64,000 nt of DNA, taken from the NCBI GenBank assembly GCA_019056435.1, contig CP077641.1, positions 3,782,001 through 3,846,000 on the forward strand, in the 5' to 3' direction. Made by a program: the position numbers and the translations under genes. This DNA comes from Stutzerimonas stutzeri (lineage in GTDB: Bacteria; Pseudomonadota; Gammaproteobacteria; Pseudomonadales; Pseudomonadaceae). The notes under the pieces were generated by a model. That model ran no database searches. It saw nothing but the letters and a program-made list of their open reading frames with translations, and was not told the DNA's origin. Each line of letters begins with the position of its first letter. Position 1 is the first letter of the stretch. Of the stretch, positions 24,786 to 32,924 are shown in pieces.

Positions 24786-24980
24786 ATGGATATTTCATCG
24801 GTAGAGGGGCAGGACGTCGTGCAGTGGGGCGTCGTCTATTCCTACGGTAGCGTGTTGGCGATGTTTGACACCGAGCAGGACGCTCAGAACGAGGCTGCTC
24901 TGTTTGGAGGTGCGGTGGTGCGGCTCGCTCGCAACCTGTGGTCAGCGCTGTGCGAACCGGGCGTGGTCGCTGGCGAATAG
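24786..24980 (+). CDS. Small hypothetical protein
   Basis: A 64-residue frame, MDISSVEGQDVVQWGVVYSY to CEPGVVAGE. The middle (SVLAMFDTEQDAQNEAALFG) looks like a natural helical segment, but there is only a weak ribosome site (cagggcag) and no recognised family. It stands alone between two gaps, so it remains uncertain. Confidence 0.45.
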   Translation: MDISSVEGQDVVQWGVVYSYGSVLAMFDTEQDAQNEAALFGGAVVRLARNLWSALCEPGVVAGE

Positions 24981-25362
24981 CGGGCAAGCCGCTGCGACAG
25001 CGCTTCTGATCAAAGCGCGGCACGTCGTCTTCGAAGGCGAATCCCCGGTAGGTCACGGCATTCAAAACCGCGCTAGGCGCCAGCATGCGTCGAAGCCCGA
25101 GGTCCGGCGACCGCGCATGTCGCGCGGGAGCACCGGACCTCAACGACGCGTTATCCCACCTCGCCTCAAGCCGTGAACGGGTAATCCGCTTGAGTGGACT
25201 TGGCGAGGTTCAAGGGCTTGCGCATCACAGGCTCCAGCGGTTGTCGCGTACAAGCCGCCGGACGCGTTTCGTGGTGATACGGGACAAGCCCCAGCACGTC
25301 ATGACGAAGCTCCAGATAACTGTAGCCATCGGCCCAGATCTCTGACTCGCCGCCTGCACGCC
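24981..25362. other. Gap without a supported gene
   Basis: This stretch of 382 bp holds only short frames. A minus-strand GTG-started frame (25166-25366) overlaps the stop of the SAF-domain gene and would encode 66 residues, but it lacks a ribosome site and any family resemblance. No repeat or terminator stood out. Confidence 0.4.
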
Positions 25363-26573
25363 TCACTGTGCGACCTGCCGCAGGTTGGGCAGGATAACGG
25401 GCGCCGCTTCCTGTTTGGCTTTCAGCTTGTCGCGTTGCTGGACGACGATGTCCAGCGCACGACTCGGCAGCAGGTCGACGTCATCGAAGGTGATCATCTG
25501 GCCGGGTTCGACCGCGCGCCTTAGCGCGGTATGGCGCAACAGGCCGATCGGCACGTGATCCGTCTCGTCTGCCAGGCGAATCGCCTCACCGCGCACGTCG
25601 AACCCACCGATGCCGCGCTCGATGACGTCGCCCGGCTTCATCTCGCGCTTGGCAATCGCGGCGACACCCAGCGTAGGTGCGACGGAGTTGTTGAGCAGGA
25701 CGCCGCCTCCGGCCAGCACGCGGCGAACGGTTTTGCCAACCTCCAGCGAGCAGAGGTGGAACGGCCGGGTCAGGACGTAATAGGGGCCACGTCCAAGCTT
25801 GAAGTACTCGATCGCCGGTGCCTGGTTCTCGTCATGACGGCAGACGAGAAAGACACCGCCCGCCGAATAGCCACTCGGGATCACGTAATCGACGATCGGC
25901 TGGCCCAGCCCGTCCGCGATCAACCCGAGCACGTTGGCGCTCACGTCCAGGTTGGTCGAGGCCAACCCTTCCAGCCCAGGCCGCGAAATGGTCGCGCCGA
26001 AGCCATTGCCGACCACGACCTGCTCGATCTGCACCTTGGTGCCATCGGTGAATGACGTGGTCTGGGTAATGCTGGTGCCCTGTTTGGCCGACCAGTACGC
26101 CATGTCCTCTCGGCTGGGATTGTGGTTCAGATAACCCTTCATGTTGCCGTAGACCAGCGGGGTGAAGCCCATCTGCACAGCATCCTCGTGCAGCGCGGCC
26201 AGCGACCCCGGCTGGTCACCTTCCGCTTCGGTAATGAGCCCCTGGCCCGCGAGGTAGGAGCCGGTGGTCACCTGCAGCTCGGCATTGACGGTCACGACAG
26301 GCAAGCCGGCTTCGAAGGCACGCTCGACCACTTCGGTGCCATAGAAGACGTCACCGGAGCACTCGACGATGATGTCCGAATGCTCGATCAGGTCGTCGAT
26401 CGAATTGGTCAGCGCCATTGGCAGGGGAAGCCTGCAAGTTCGTCGAGCTTGCGGCGCGTCAGCACGCGGCTGATGGTCACGTCCTTGTAATGCTGCATGA
26501 TCAAGCGAACGAAACAGTGCGAGATCATCCCTGTGCCTGAAACCCCTATTCTTTTAACTGTTGCGTCGCTCAT
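25363..26573 (-). CDS. Homoserine dehydrogenase-like oxidoreductase with C-terminal SAF domain (one frameshift)
   Basis: About 403 residues once one base is restored in the G-run at 26424-26427. The N-terminus (KRIGVSGTGMISHCFVRLI) is a Rossmann NAD(P)-binding fold, followed by SDIIVECSGDVFYGTEVVE. The middle is a catalytic-type domain, and the end (~residues 300-390) is a SAF domain like those of sialate synthases (PGDVIERGIGGFDVRGE, RAVEPGQMITFDDV). The pattern fits COG4091, predicted homoserine dehydrogenases whose substrates are unknown. Its place just after a glycosyltransferase-RmlD gene suggests a role in making an unusual sugar or surface polysaccharide; that is inference. Confidence 0.78.
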
Positions 26574-26636
26574 GACACATTCCTTCCAGTTTGGATTGCA
26601 CATCGGACAGAAACATTCTGAAAAAGTTTTCACATC

Positions 26637-28664
26637 TCAGCTGCGCAGCGCGGTTTGCGCGGCGAGCATCGGCGCGGGCGGCTCGCCGACGCTGAATGGG
26701 TATGCCTTGAACGGTACGCGGCTCGGCGCTGGGCCGGCGGGTGTCGTCGGCCGGTCGCTCATCTGTCGGATCACATGATGGAGCTCTTCGCGCCAGGGCT
26801 TGGGACGAATGCCGAAGGTGCTTTCGATCAGGCTGCAGTCCAGTACGGACCAGGCAGGGCGAACCGCGGCGCGCGGTAGCTGCTCGCTGGCGACCGGCAG
26901 CACGCGAGGGGGCCTTCTCGATCAGGCCGGCGATCTCCGCTTCGTGGAAGATGGCCGTGGCAAAGTCCGCCCATGAGCACCAGGACGCTCCACTGTAGTG
27001 GTACAGGCCCCACTGCAGTTGGCCGTCACGGCAATAGCGCAGGGCCAGTTCGATCAGCACGCGCGCAACGCTGCGAGCACGCGTCGGGCAGCCGAGCTGG
27101 TCGCTGACGACCGAGACTTCCTCAGTCTTGCTGCCGACATTGAGCATGGTCTTGACGAAGTTGTTGCCGTGCTCGCTGTAGATCCAGCTGGTCCGCAGGA
27201 TAAGGTGATGGTCCAGGGTCTCGGTGATTGCCGCTTCGCCCGCCCGCCTCGTCTTGCCGTAGACGCTACGCGGTTCGGCCGCATCGCTCTCCCGGTAAGG
27301 TGCCGTGCCCTCCCGTCGAAGACATATTCACTGGAGAGATGGAACAGCGGGATGCCATGGCGCTTCGCCGCTTCGGCGAGATTTCTCGCGCCCTCGCAGT
27401 TGACTGCTTCGGCCTTGGCGACTTCGGCCTCCGCGTGGTCGAGGTTGGTATAGGCAGCCGCGTTGATAATCAGCGCAGGCCGATATCGCTCGATCGCTTG
27501 TTGGATCTGCGTCGGGGACGTGATGTCGAGTTCCTGGCGGGTCAGGCCGATCGCTTCGAGTCCGAAACTCGCCGCCTGGTTGACCACGCAGTGCCCGACC
27601 TGCCCGCCCGCACCGCACACCAGCACGCGCATGTTCTGACTGGAGCCTCTGACAAGCGCGTCCTCTTCGGCGGCCACACTCGCCGCCGACTGTTCCATGG
27701 CCTGCGCGGTGCCTTTTGGGATGAGTTCGCGCACGCTTACACCGAGCGCTGCTAGCGGGGCGTCAGCGGCTTCCGGTGTCGGGGCGAAACTGAAGCTTTC
27801 ACGCAGCCCGGCGTAGACGATTCGCGCTTTGTCGTACTGGCCACGGGCAACCAGCCGGGCTACGAACAGCAGGCGCGATAGCAGCAGACGCACCACGCGG
27901 CGCGAACGGGAATAACGCCGGGCGATGTACAGCTCATTGCGCACCAGATGCTTGTGCAGGGCGATCCGTTGCGGATTCTGCTCACGCATGATGTCCAGCG
28001 CCCCGCTGACCTGGCGCAAATGCAACACGCGGCTACTGCCGACAAGGAAGCCGGGTGCGTCCTGGCTGATGCGCAAGGTGAACTCGGTGTCGTCGCCCCA
28101 CATGAACATCGGGGCGAGCGGCAGGCCATATCGCGCCAGGGATGCGCGAGGCACCAGGATAGAGACGTAGGTTGCTGGCCGTACGGGGACCAGGCCAAGG
28201 TCGAGCATGGCCGGCCAGTTCTCGTAGTCGATGGCATTGGGCCGTGCATCGACCTGAGGCACGTTGGTCAGCTGGCCGTCTTCGGTATAGGCGCGAGAGA
28301 TGAGGTAGGACCGCGGCTGCTGGCGAGCTGCGAGCTGCTCGTCGGCCTTGAGCAGGTTCTCCAGGGCGTCCGGCTCGGGGATGACATCGTCATCCATCAT
28401 CCAGACGAAATCGGCCCCACTCTGGTAGGCCAGGCGGAAACCGGCACTGAAGCCGCCGGAGGCACCGGTGTTACGCGAGAGAACGAAAACCTTGAGGTTG
28501 GGCAGCGAGGACTCGAGCAGCATCTCCTCGGTGCCATCGTTGCTGGCGTTGTCGACAACGATGATTCCCTTGCAGGGCCGGCTCTGCGCGCTAATTCCAT
28601 CCAGGCAGCGTTTGAGCAGGTCCTTGCGTTTGTACGACAGTACGACTGCGTAAATTTCGTCCAT
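26637..28664 (-). CDS. Glycosyltransferase family 2 fused to dTDP-4-dehydrorhamnose reductase (RmlD), two frameshifts
   Basis: One frame starts at 28664 with a GT2 domain (~residues 1-290: VVLSYKRKDLLKRCLDGIS, FVWMMDDDVIPEPDALE, FMWGDDTEFTLR), of the rhamnosyl- or galactofuranosyl-transferase type. It runs through a ~40-residue linker straight into RmlD (MRVLVCGAGGQVGHCVV, INAAAYTNLDHAEAE, HLSSEYVFDG). The RmlD part is disrupted at 27312-27314 (one base short) and 26908-26912 (one long). The corrected text contains TSWIYSEHGNNFVK, SDQLGCPTRA and GIRPKPWREELHHV, ending at 26637. Total ~675 residues; the two indels cancel. RmlD makes dTDP-L-rhamnose, which a linked transferase could use directly. 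Because the frame is open across the junction, fusion is the simplest reading; two adjacent genes remain possible. Confidence 0.75.
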
Positions 28665-28984
28665 TGGGCGCTCGGCATATACAACAAGGCGGGAGTTGTT
28701 CGGCGCAGCAAACAGTGGTCCGACAAGATCATCTGGATGGCTGCCACGCGGCGCATGGGCGAAAGGCCACTGCGCTCTGCTCAGACACGACCAGACGAAC
28801 GGGGTTCAGTAATTTGCAACGAAATATGCCGACACCTAGACGGTGCCACGATCAGCCGCAGCGCGTCTGAAGTCGCGATGTGTTGGCGGCCTCAGTCCTA
28901 ATAAATTGGTGAGGGGCAGGATGGGTCCGAACTCCTCCGGCGCAGCCTGTTCACATCAAGAACAGAGCAATTCGGAGATGCAGG
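28665..28984. other. Intergenic region upstream of two divergent transcription units
   Basis: This is 320 bp of promoter region between the GT2-RmlD gene and the two small secreted proteins. No clear promoter, repeat or small gene could be assigned. Confidence 0.4.
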
Positions 28985-29347
28985 ATGAAGCTTTTCCTAT
29001 TACCGGTGATATGCCTTGCGTTTGCCGTGCCCACCCAGGCCCAGGAAATGCAAGTCACGACGCGCTTGCACGGCATGGACATCAAGATTGAAGAGTTGGG
29101 CGTGGCATCTGCCTCTTCGGACAAGGTCGATTTGGAAGGCGTGCGGGCAATAAAGGTGAACAATCACAGCCAGGAAATCGCCTCATGCCAATTTCATGCG
29201 CTACCGGAGGAGACCGCGATGACGGCAACGCCGGCGGTGTCGGTGAGCCCCAACGAAGAAGTTGTAATGCGCGTGCCCGGTAAGTACTCGGCCGGCGGGC
29301 CCGTCGCGCTGCTGGAATGCAAGCCCGAAGGCGTACCGGCTCGCTGA
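28985..29347 (+). CDS. Small periplasmic protein, unknown function
   Basis: A 120-residue protein with a clear signal peptide (MKLFLLPVICLAFAVPTQAQ, cleavage after AQA-like Ala-Gln). The mature part has two cysteines (SCQFHALP, LLECKPEG) that could form a disulphide in a small beta-rich domain. The ATG follows gagatgcagg, a usable site. The next gene starts 19 bp downstream, so the two probably form an operon. No family is named with confidence. Confidence 0.7.
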   Translation: MKLFLLPVICLAFAVPTQAQEMQVTTRLHGMDIKIEELGVASASSDKVDLEGVRAIKVNNHSQEIASCQFHALPEETAMTATPAVSVSPNEEVVMRVPGKYSAGGPVALLECKPEGVPAR

Positions 29348-29366
29348 ATACGATGAGGATACTGTC

Positions 29367-29681
29367 ATGCGCAACCAGTTCTACACATCGCTAGCTTTTG
29401 CAGCGCTGCTAGCCGCCCAGCCTGCTTTCGCACAATGGCCGGCGGGCACGCCTCGGGAGGACACCGGCTCGCGCCCCAGCCCGATGGGCAATCCGACACC
29501 CCAAGAAAAACTCGAAACCCATCGTAACGAGCAAGGCCAGATCGTAACCGAAGACGGTCGCGTCGTTCGCGGCATGCCGGAGCACGATTCGGTGCCCAAC
29601 CGAAACATGCACCGCACGGAACAGGAAACCACCCCCGACGATCCGCCCCACACCTCAGCGTCGCCGGGAGAGATTGAATAG
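29367..29681 (+). CDS. Small secreted proline-rich protein, unknown function
   Basis: A 104-residue protein with a signal peptide (SLAFAALLAAQPAFAQ) and a hydrophilic mature chain rich in Pro, Glu and Thr (MGNPTPQEKLETHRNEQGQI). It is probably disordered in the periplasm. It lies 19 bp after the previous secreted protein. Confidence 0.65.
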   Translation: MRNQFYTSLAFAALLAAQPAFAQWPAGTPREDTGSRPSPMGNPTPQEKLETHRNEQGQIVTEDGRVVRGMPEHDSVPNRNMHRTEQETTPDDPPHTSASPGEIE

Positions 29682-30088
29682 ACGACTGTCGTCACGCACC
29701 TATGCATGAAGCCACTGCGCTGAGTTTGCCGAGCGAATGCGGATTCCGGGACTGGCCAAGACCGAGCACTATTACAACCACCGGCGTCCGTCATGGCACC
29801 GGATGCGCTGGGGGCCGCTAGTCGATTCCCATAGGCGCGGACGGAGGCCAGTCGGAAGCGGGCCTTTCAAGCGAACCGCAGCCACTGCCTCAAACGCTGC
29901 CCGTCGAGAAGAGACCCTCTTCAACCTTATCGATTAAACCTCGCGCTATGGGTGGCTTACCTGCCCTGAGCATCCGCCGCGAAACTGCCCGATACCAATA
30001 CGGCAGCTTTACTGCATAGCCTCTGTTGGGTTGTGCGACCCGGAGGATGCCCGGCAAGGCAACCGGCATCCAGGCGGGCCCGTGCCGC
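29682..30088. other. Gap between convergent genes without a supported gene
   Basis: These 407 bp lie between the end of the secreted-protein pair and the end of the phytase-like gene. Only short, unnatural frames are present, and no terminator with a clear T-tract was found. Confidence 0.4.
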
Positions 30089-31435
30089 TCAGTTCTGATT
30101 CGAGCCATCCGTCATGTCACAGCGGCGTGCCGCACGCTCCAGCTGCAGGTGCGGCGGCCGTACGCCGGGAATGGGTTGGGCCAGGCGGATCTTGAGGAAT
30201 TCCGTCACGTCCGCTGCCAACTCACGCCCGCCGCCGCCGGGGAAGTTGTTGTCGTTGGTGACCAGCAGCGTGCGCGAATCCAGCGGCAAGACGCTTTCGA
30301 TGGTCACGTAGGGGAAGGTGAACTGGCGCTGGCCATCGCGATTGAGGTCGTCCGGGTCGTCCAAACGCATCAAGTCGACCAGCTCGGTCTTGTGCACGAC
30401 CCCGCCGTTGGCGACCTGGCGGGTGTCGATCAAATAGATGCGCTTGAAAGGCTCGCCACGCGTGGCTGTATCACCGTTGCGCTCGATCACCAGAAAGCGG
30501 GAGTCGTCGAGGGCAGTCATGTCGCCGATGGCATGGTTCGGCGCCTGCAGACGATAGAGCACGACCCGCCCGGTGTAGCGTTCCTGATCGATGTCGAACT
30601 CGCTGATTCGCAGACTGCCGTCCGGGTCGCCGTCGACCGTTTTCTCCAGGAGCGTATACAGCCGGTCGCCGCGCGGGTTGATCGCCATGCCTTCGAAACC
30701 GCCGGAACTGCCCAGGTTGGCCGTGGCCCGGCCGGCGAGCACATCGGCGTGTTGCGGCGCATAGACGCCCGGTAGCGAGATGGCGCTGCGCAGCACGGTG
30801 CCGGAGGCGTCGGTCTTGATCAGGTAGGGCCCGAACTCATCGCCGAACCACATGGCGCAGCTCCGGTCGCGCCGCACCGATTCGACATCCAGATCCGCGC
30901 CCGTCAGCAGCCGCCCGAACCTGATGTCGCCGTCTACGGCAGGCTTGGAGCCATCGTTGTAGTAGAAGCGGTAGTCAGCCTGGATCGGCAAGCCCAGCGT
31001 TTGGTTGATGTCGTTGAGGCTCAGACGTGACGGGCCGATGAATCGCGCCAGTGGCGTGCCGCTGTGATAGTCACTGGCGCTGACCTTGCCGCTGCCGCCG
31101 CTGGCGGTGCGGAAATCGGGCCGCACGCTGTACAGGCGCAGCAGCGTATCGGCGGAGTTGCCCTGGGCGCCGAAGCCGTTGTCGGTCATGACAATGAAGC
31201 TGTTCTCGTCCGCGCCAGGCAGGATCGCGGAGAAGCCCTGCACGGGTTGGCGCCCTTCATAAGGCGGCGTGAAGGTGCCGTAGGGATTGTCAGACGCCAT
31301 CTGCCCGGACGTCGGGCCATCCGAGAAGGTGTCGGCGGGCATCATCGCCCAGCCGACCAGGGTGTTGCTGGCGGCCATTACGGGGACAGACAACGCCGCG
31401 GCAAGGGCGACGACCAACGGCTTCAGAATACGCAT
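30089..31435 (-). CDS. Secreted esterase-like activity of phytase family protein
   Basis: A 448-residue exported protein with a signal peptide ending VPVMAA. The body looks like the Phytase-like (PF13449) beta-propeller: QGFSAILPGADENSFIVMTD near the start, RDRSCAMWFGDEFGPYLIK in the middle, GGFEGMAINPRGDRLYTLLE and LVTNDNNFPGGGG near the end. Members are thought to hydrolyse phosphate or other esters outside the cytoplasm, but the substrate is unknown for nearly all. It shares direction with the aldo/keto reductase upstream (133 bp). Confidence 0.82.
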   Translation of the reverse strand: MRILKPLVVALAAALSVPVMAASNTLVGWAMMPADTFSDGPTSGQMASDNPYGTFTPPYEGRQPVQGFSAILPGADENSFIVMTDNGFGAQGNSADTLLRLYSVRPDFRTASGGSGKVSASDYHSGTPLARFIGPSRLSLNDINQTLGLPIQADYRFYYNDGSKPAVDGDIRFGRLLTGADLDVESVRRDRSCAMWFGDEFGPYLIKTDASGTVLRSAISLPGVYAPQHADVLAGRATANLGSSGGFEGMAINPRGDRLYTLLEKTVDGDPDGSLRISEFDIDQERYTGRVVLYRLQAPNHAIGDMTALDDSRFLVIERNGDTATRGEPFKRIYLIDTRQVANGGVVHKTELVDLMRLDDPDDLNRDGQRQFTFPYVTIESVLPLDSRTLLVTNDNNFPGGGGRELAADVTEFLKIRLAQPIPGVRPPHLQLERAARRCDMTDGSNQN

Positions 31436-31568
31436 CGGGCTTTCTCCATGGGCAGTGCCGCGGCGCGCGACCGGCGCAGGTGCGGCGTCGTGCCCACCTT
31501 ATGCCGCGACTATGTCAGCCATATGGCGCTTCGCGCTCCAGTCGACGATTCCCTGGCGCATGCCTCGA

Positions 31569-32429
31569 TCAGGCGACCGCATGCCCGCGCGCGGCTTCGG
31601 CCAGGTAGTACCAGGTGGGCCGGTCCAGCTCCAGTGAAGCACCGGTGACCGCTTCTTCGATCCGCTCCCAGCGCAGGCTTCCCAGGATGGGTACCGGACG
31701 GCCCGGCAGGCGGCGCAACCAGGCCAGTGCCACCTGGTTGGGCGTCGCGCCAACATCGGCCGCCACGGCGTCGAGCGACTGCTGCAGCGCCGGCGTGAAG
31801 CGTCCCGCGGCCATTGGCGACCACGCCAGCACCTGAATACCTTCGCTCTGCAGACCATGTAGCCGGCCATCCCAGACCGCCGCCTGCGCCTGCAAGGATA
31901 GTTCGATCTGATTGCAGCGAATCGGCAATTCGCGCGCCAGCACCTGGCATTGCAGCAGCTCGGCATTGGACACGCCCAACCAGGCCACCTTGCCGCCGGC
32001 AACCAGGTCGTCCAGCGCGCGGGCAACCTCCTCCACGCGCAAGAGCGGATCCGGCCGGTGCAGCAAGAAGCCATCGAGCCGCTCGACGCCCAGGCGCTTG
32101 AGCGTGCCCTCGACCGCCGTCTTCAGGTAAGCAGCCTCGGTGTTGTAGTGCTTGACCGACCAACGCGAGCAGTCTTGGTCGGCGGGCACGATATCCGCCT
32201 TGCCGATCAGCTGGATCTGGCGCCGCAGTTCGGGCTTCAAGCGCAAGGCAGCGCCGAACAGCGCCTCGCAGTCTCCGCCAGCGTAGATGTCGGCATGGTC
32301 AAAGCCGCTGACGCCCAGCTCGACACAGCGCTCGATGAAGTCGAGCAGCGCCCGGGGTTGTGCCAGCTCCGGATACTGGGTCAGGCGCATCATGCCCAGC
32401 AGTACGGGTTGTTCGATGATGGTATTCAC
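31569..32429 (-). CDS. Aldo/keto reductase (YdhF-like)
   Basis: A 286-residue TIM-barrel oxidoreductase that reduces carbonyls with NADPH. The catalytic tetrad is visible: Asp and Tyr in GFDHADIYAGG, Lys in QLIGKADIV, His in FLLHRPDP; the C-terminal cofactor site has PILGSLRWERIEEA. The GTG at 32429 follows GGAGGGCCC and gives the family's usual N-terminus (NTIIEQPVLLGMMRLTQ). A much longer frame to 32708 overlaps the nir regulatory region and is unlikely to be real. It is divergent from nirB. Confidence 0.85.
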   Translation of the reverse strand: MNTIIEQPVLLGMMRLTQYPELAQPRALLDFIERCVELGVSGFDHADIYAGGDCEALFGAALRLKPELRRQIQLIGKADIVPADQDCSRWSVKHYNTEAAYLKTAVEGTLKRLGVERLDGFLLHRPDPLLRVEEVARALDDLVAGGKVAWLGVSNAELLQCQVLARELPIRCNQIELSLQAQAAVWDGRLHGLQSEGIQVLAWSPMAAGRFTPALQQSLDAVAADVGATPNQVALAWLRRLPGRPVPILGSLRWERIEEAVTGASLELDRPTWYYLAEAARGHAVA

Positions 32430-32679
32430 GGGCCCTCCAGCCATTCGGGTCTGCGCCGCGGCGATGTGGCGGGTCACAGGTGGAGTACCGACCGGAGCCA
32501 GGCGGCAAAGTTCTCGGCCACACGCCCCAAAAAAGGGAATGGGCACGGCCATCGCACCTTTATAGGTCAATGCTCGGCGATGGTCCTGCCCGGCAGCGCA
32601 CCGTCGCAACCACTGAGCGGCCCGTGCAGGGCTCGCCGGCCAGCGGCTGCACCGCCAACCCGTGCAGCTGGGACGGGCC

Positions 32680-32695
32680 TGGCATGCAATCTGCT
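32680..32695 (+). promoter_or_regulatory. Putative sigma-54 promoter of nirBD
   Basis: TGGCATGCAATCTGCT has the -24 GG and -12 GC doublets 10 bases apart. Nitrogen assimilation genes are commonly NtrC/sigma-54 dependent, so the position about 100 bases upstream of the leader hairpins fits. No NtrC site was searched for systematically. Confidence 0.55.
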
Positions 32696-32781
32696 TCATC
32701 ACGAACAACGGCTGCCGACCCTTTCGGTGGCCTCCCCGGGGTCAGCGAAGACCATCAGCCAGAAGGCACGGGACGGGTGCA

Positions 32782-32845
32782 GCGGGCAACGTGGCTCGCG
32801 TCAACACCCCCACACAATCCATGAATACCAGGCAAAGGCGCCTGG
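32782..32845 (+). promoter_or_regulatory. ANTAR-type antitermination element (two hexaloop hairpins) in the nir leader
   Basis: Hairpin P1 pairs gcgggc (32782-32787) with gctcgc (32794-32799) around the six-base loop AACGTG. Hairpin P2 pairs ccaggc (32828-32833) with gcctgg (32840-32845) around the loop AAAGGC. Both loops have A at position 1 and G at position 4, the rule known for RNA bound by ANTAR-domain proteins such as NasR, NasT and AmiR. P2 shares bases 32836-32845 with the 5' arm of the following terminator, so the two structures exclude each other. The prediction is nitrate/nitrite-controlled antitermination by NasT. Confidence 0.82.
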
Positions 32846-32882
32846 AGCTGCCCGACAGCTCCAGGCGCCTTTTTTGTTTTTT
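32836..32882 (+). terminator. Conditional terminator in the nirB leader
   Basis: A perfect 15-bp stem (32836-32850 with 32856-32870), loop cccga, is followed by a long T-tract (tttttttgttttttt). It stands only ~43 bp upstream of the nirB start codon, so it must be overcome for nirBD expression. Its 5' arm is part of ANTAR hairpin P2. Confidence 0.92.
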
Positions 32883-32924
32883 TGTACGACGAGTCCGTCC
32901 CAGGTCTCGACGGAGGAACCGGTC

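Noticed and set aside
25166..25366. A 66-codon minus-strand frame overlapping the stop of the SAF-domain gene (GTGA overlap)
   Set aside because: The overlap suggests coupling, but there is no ribosome site and no family resemblance, and the residue pattern is not convincing.
31950..32924. An N-terminal extension of nirB by ~325 codons
   Set aside because: The open frame upstream of 32925 crosses the aldo/keto reductase gene in antisense and the leader terminator. NirB homologues begin at the proposed start, which has a ggagg site.
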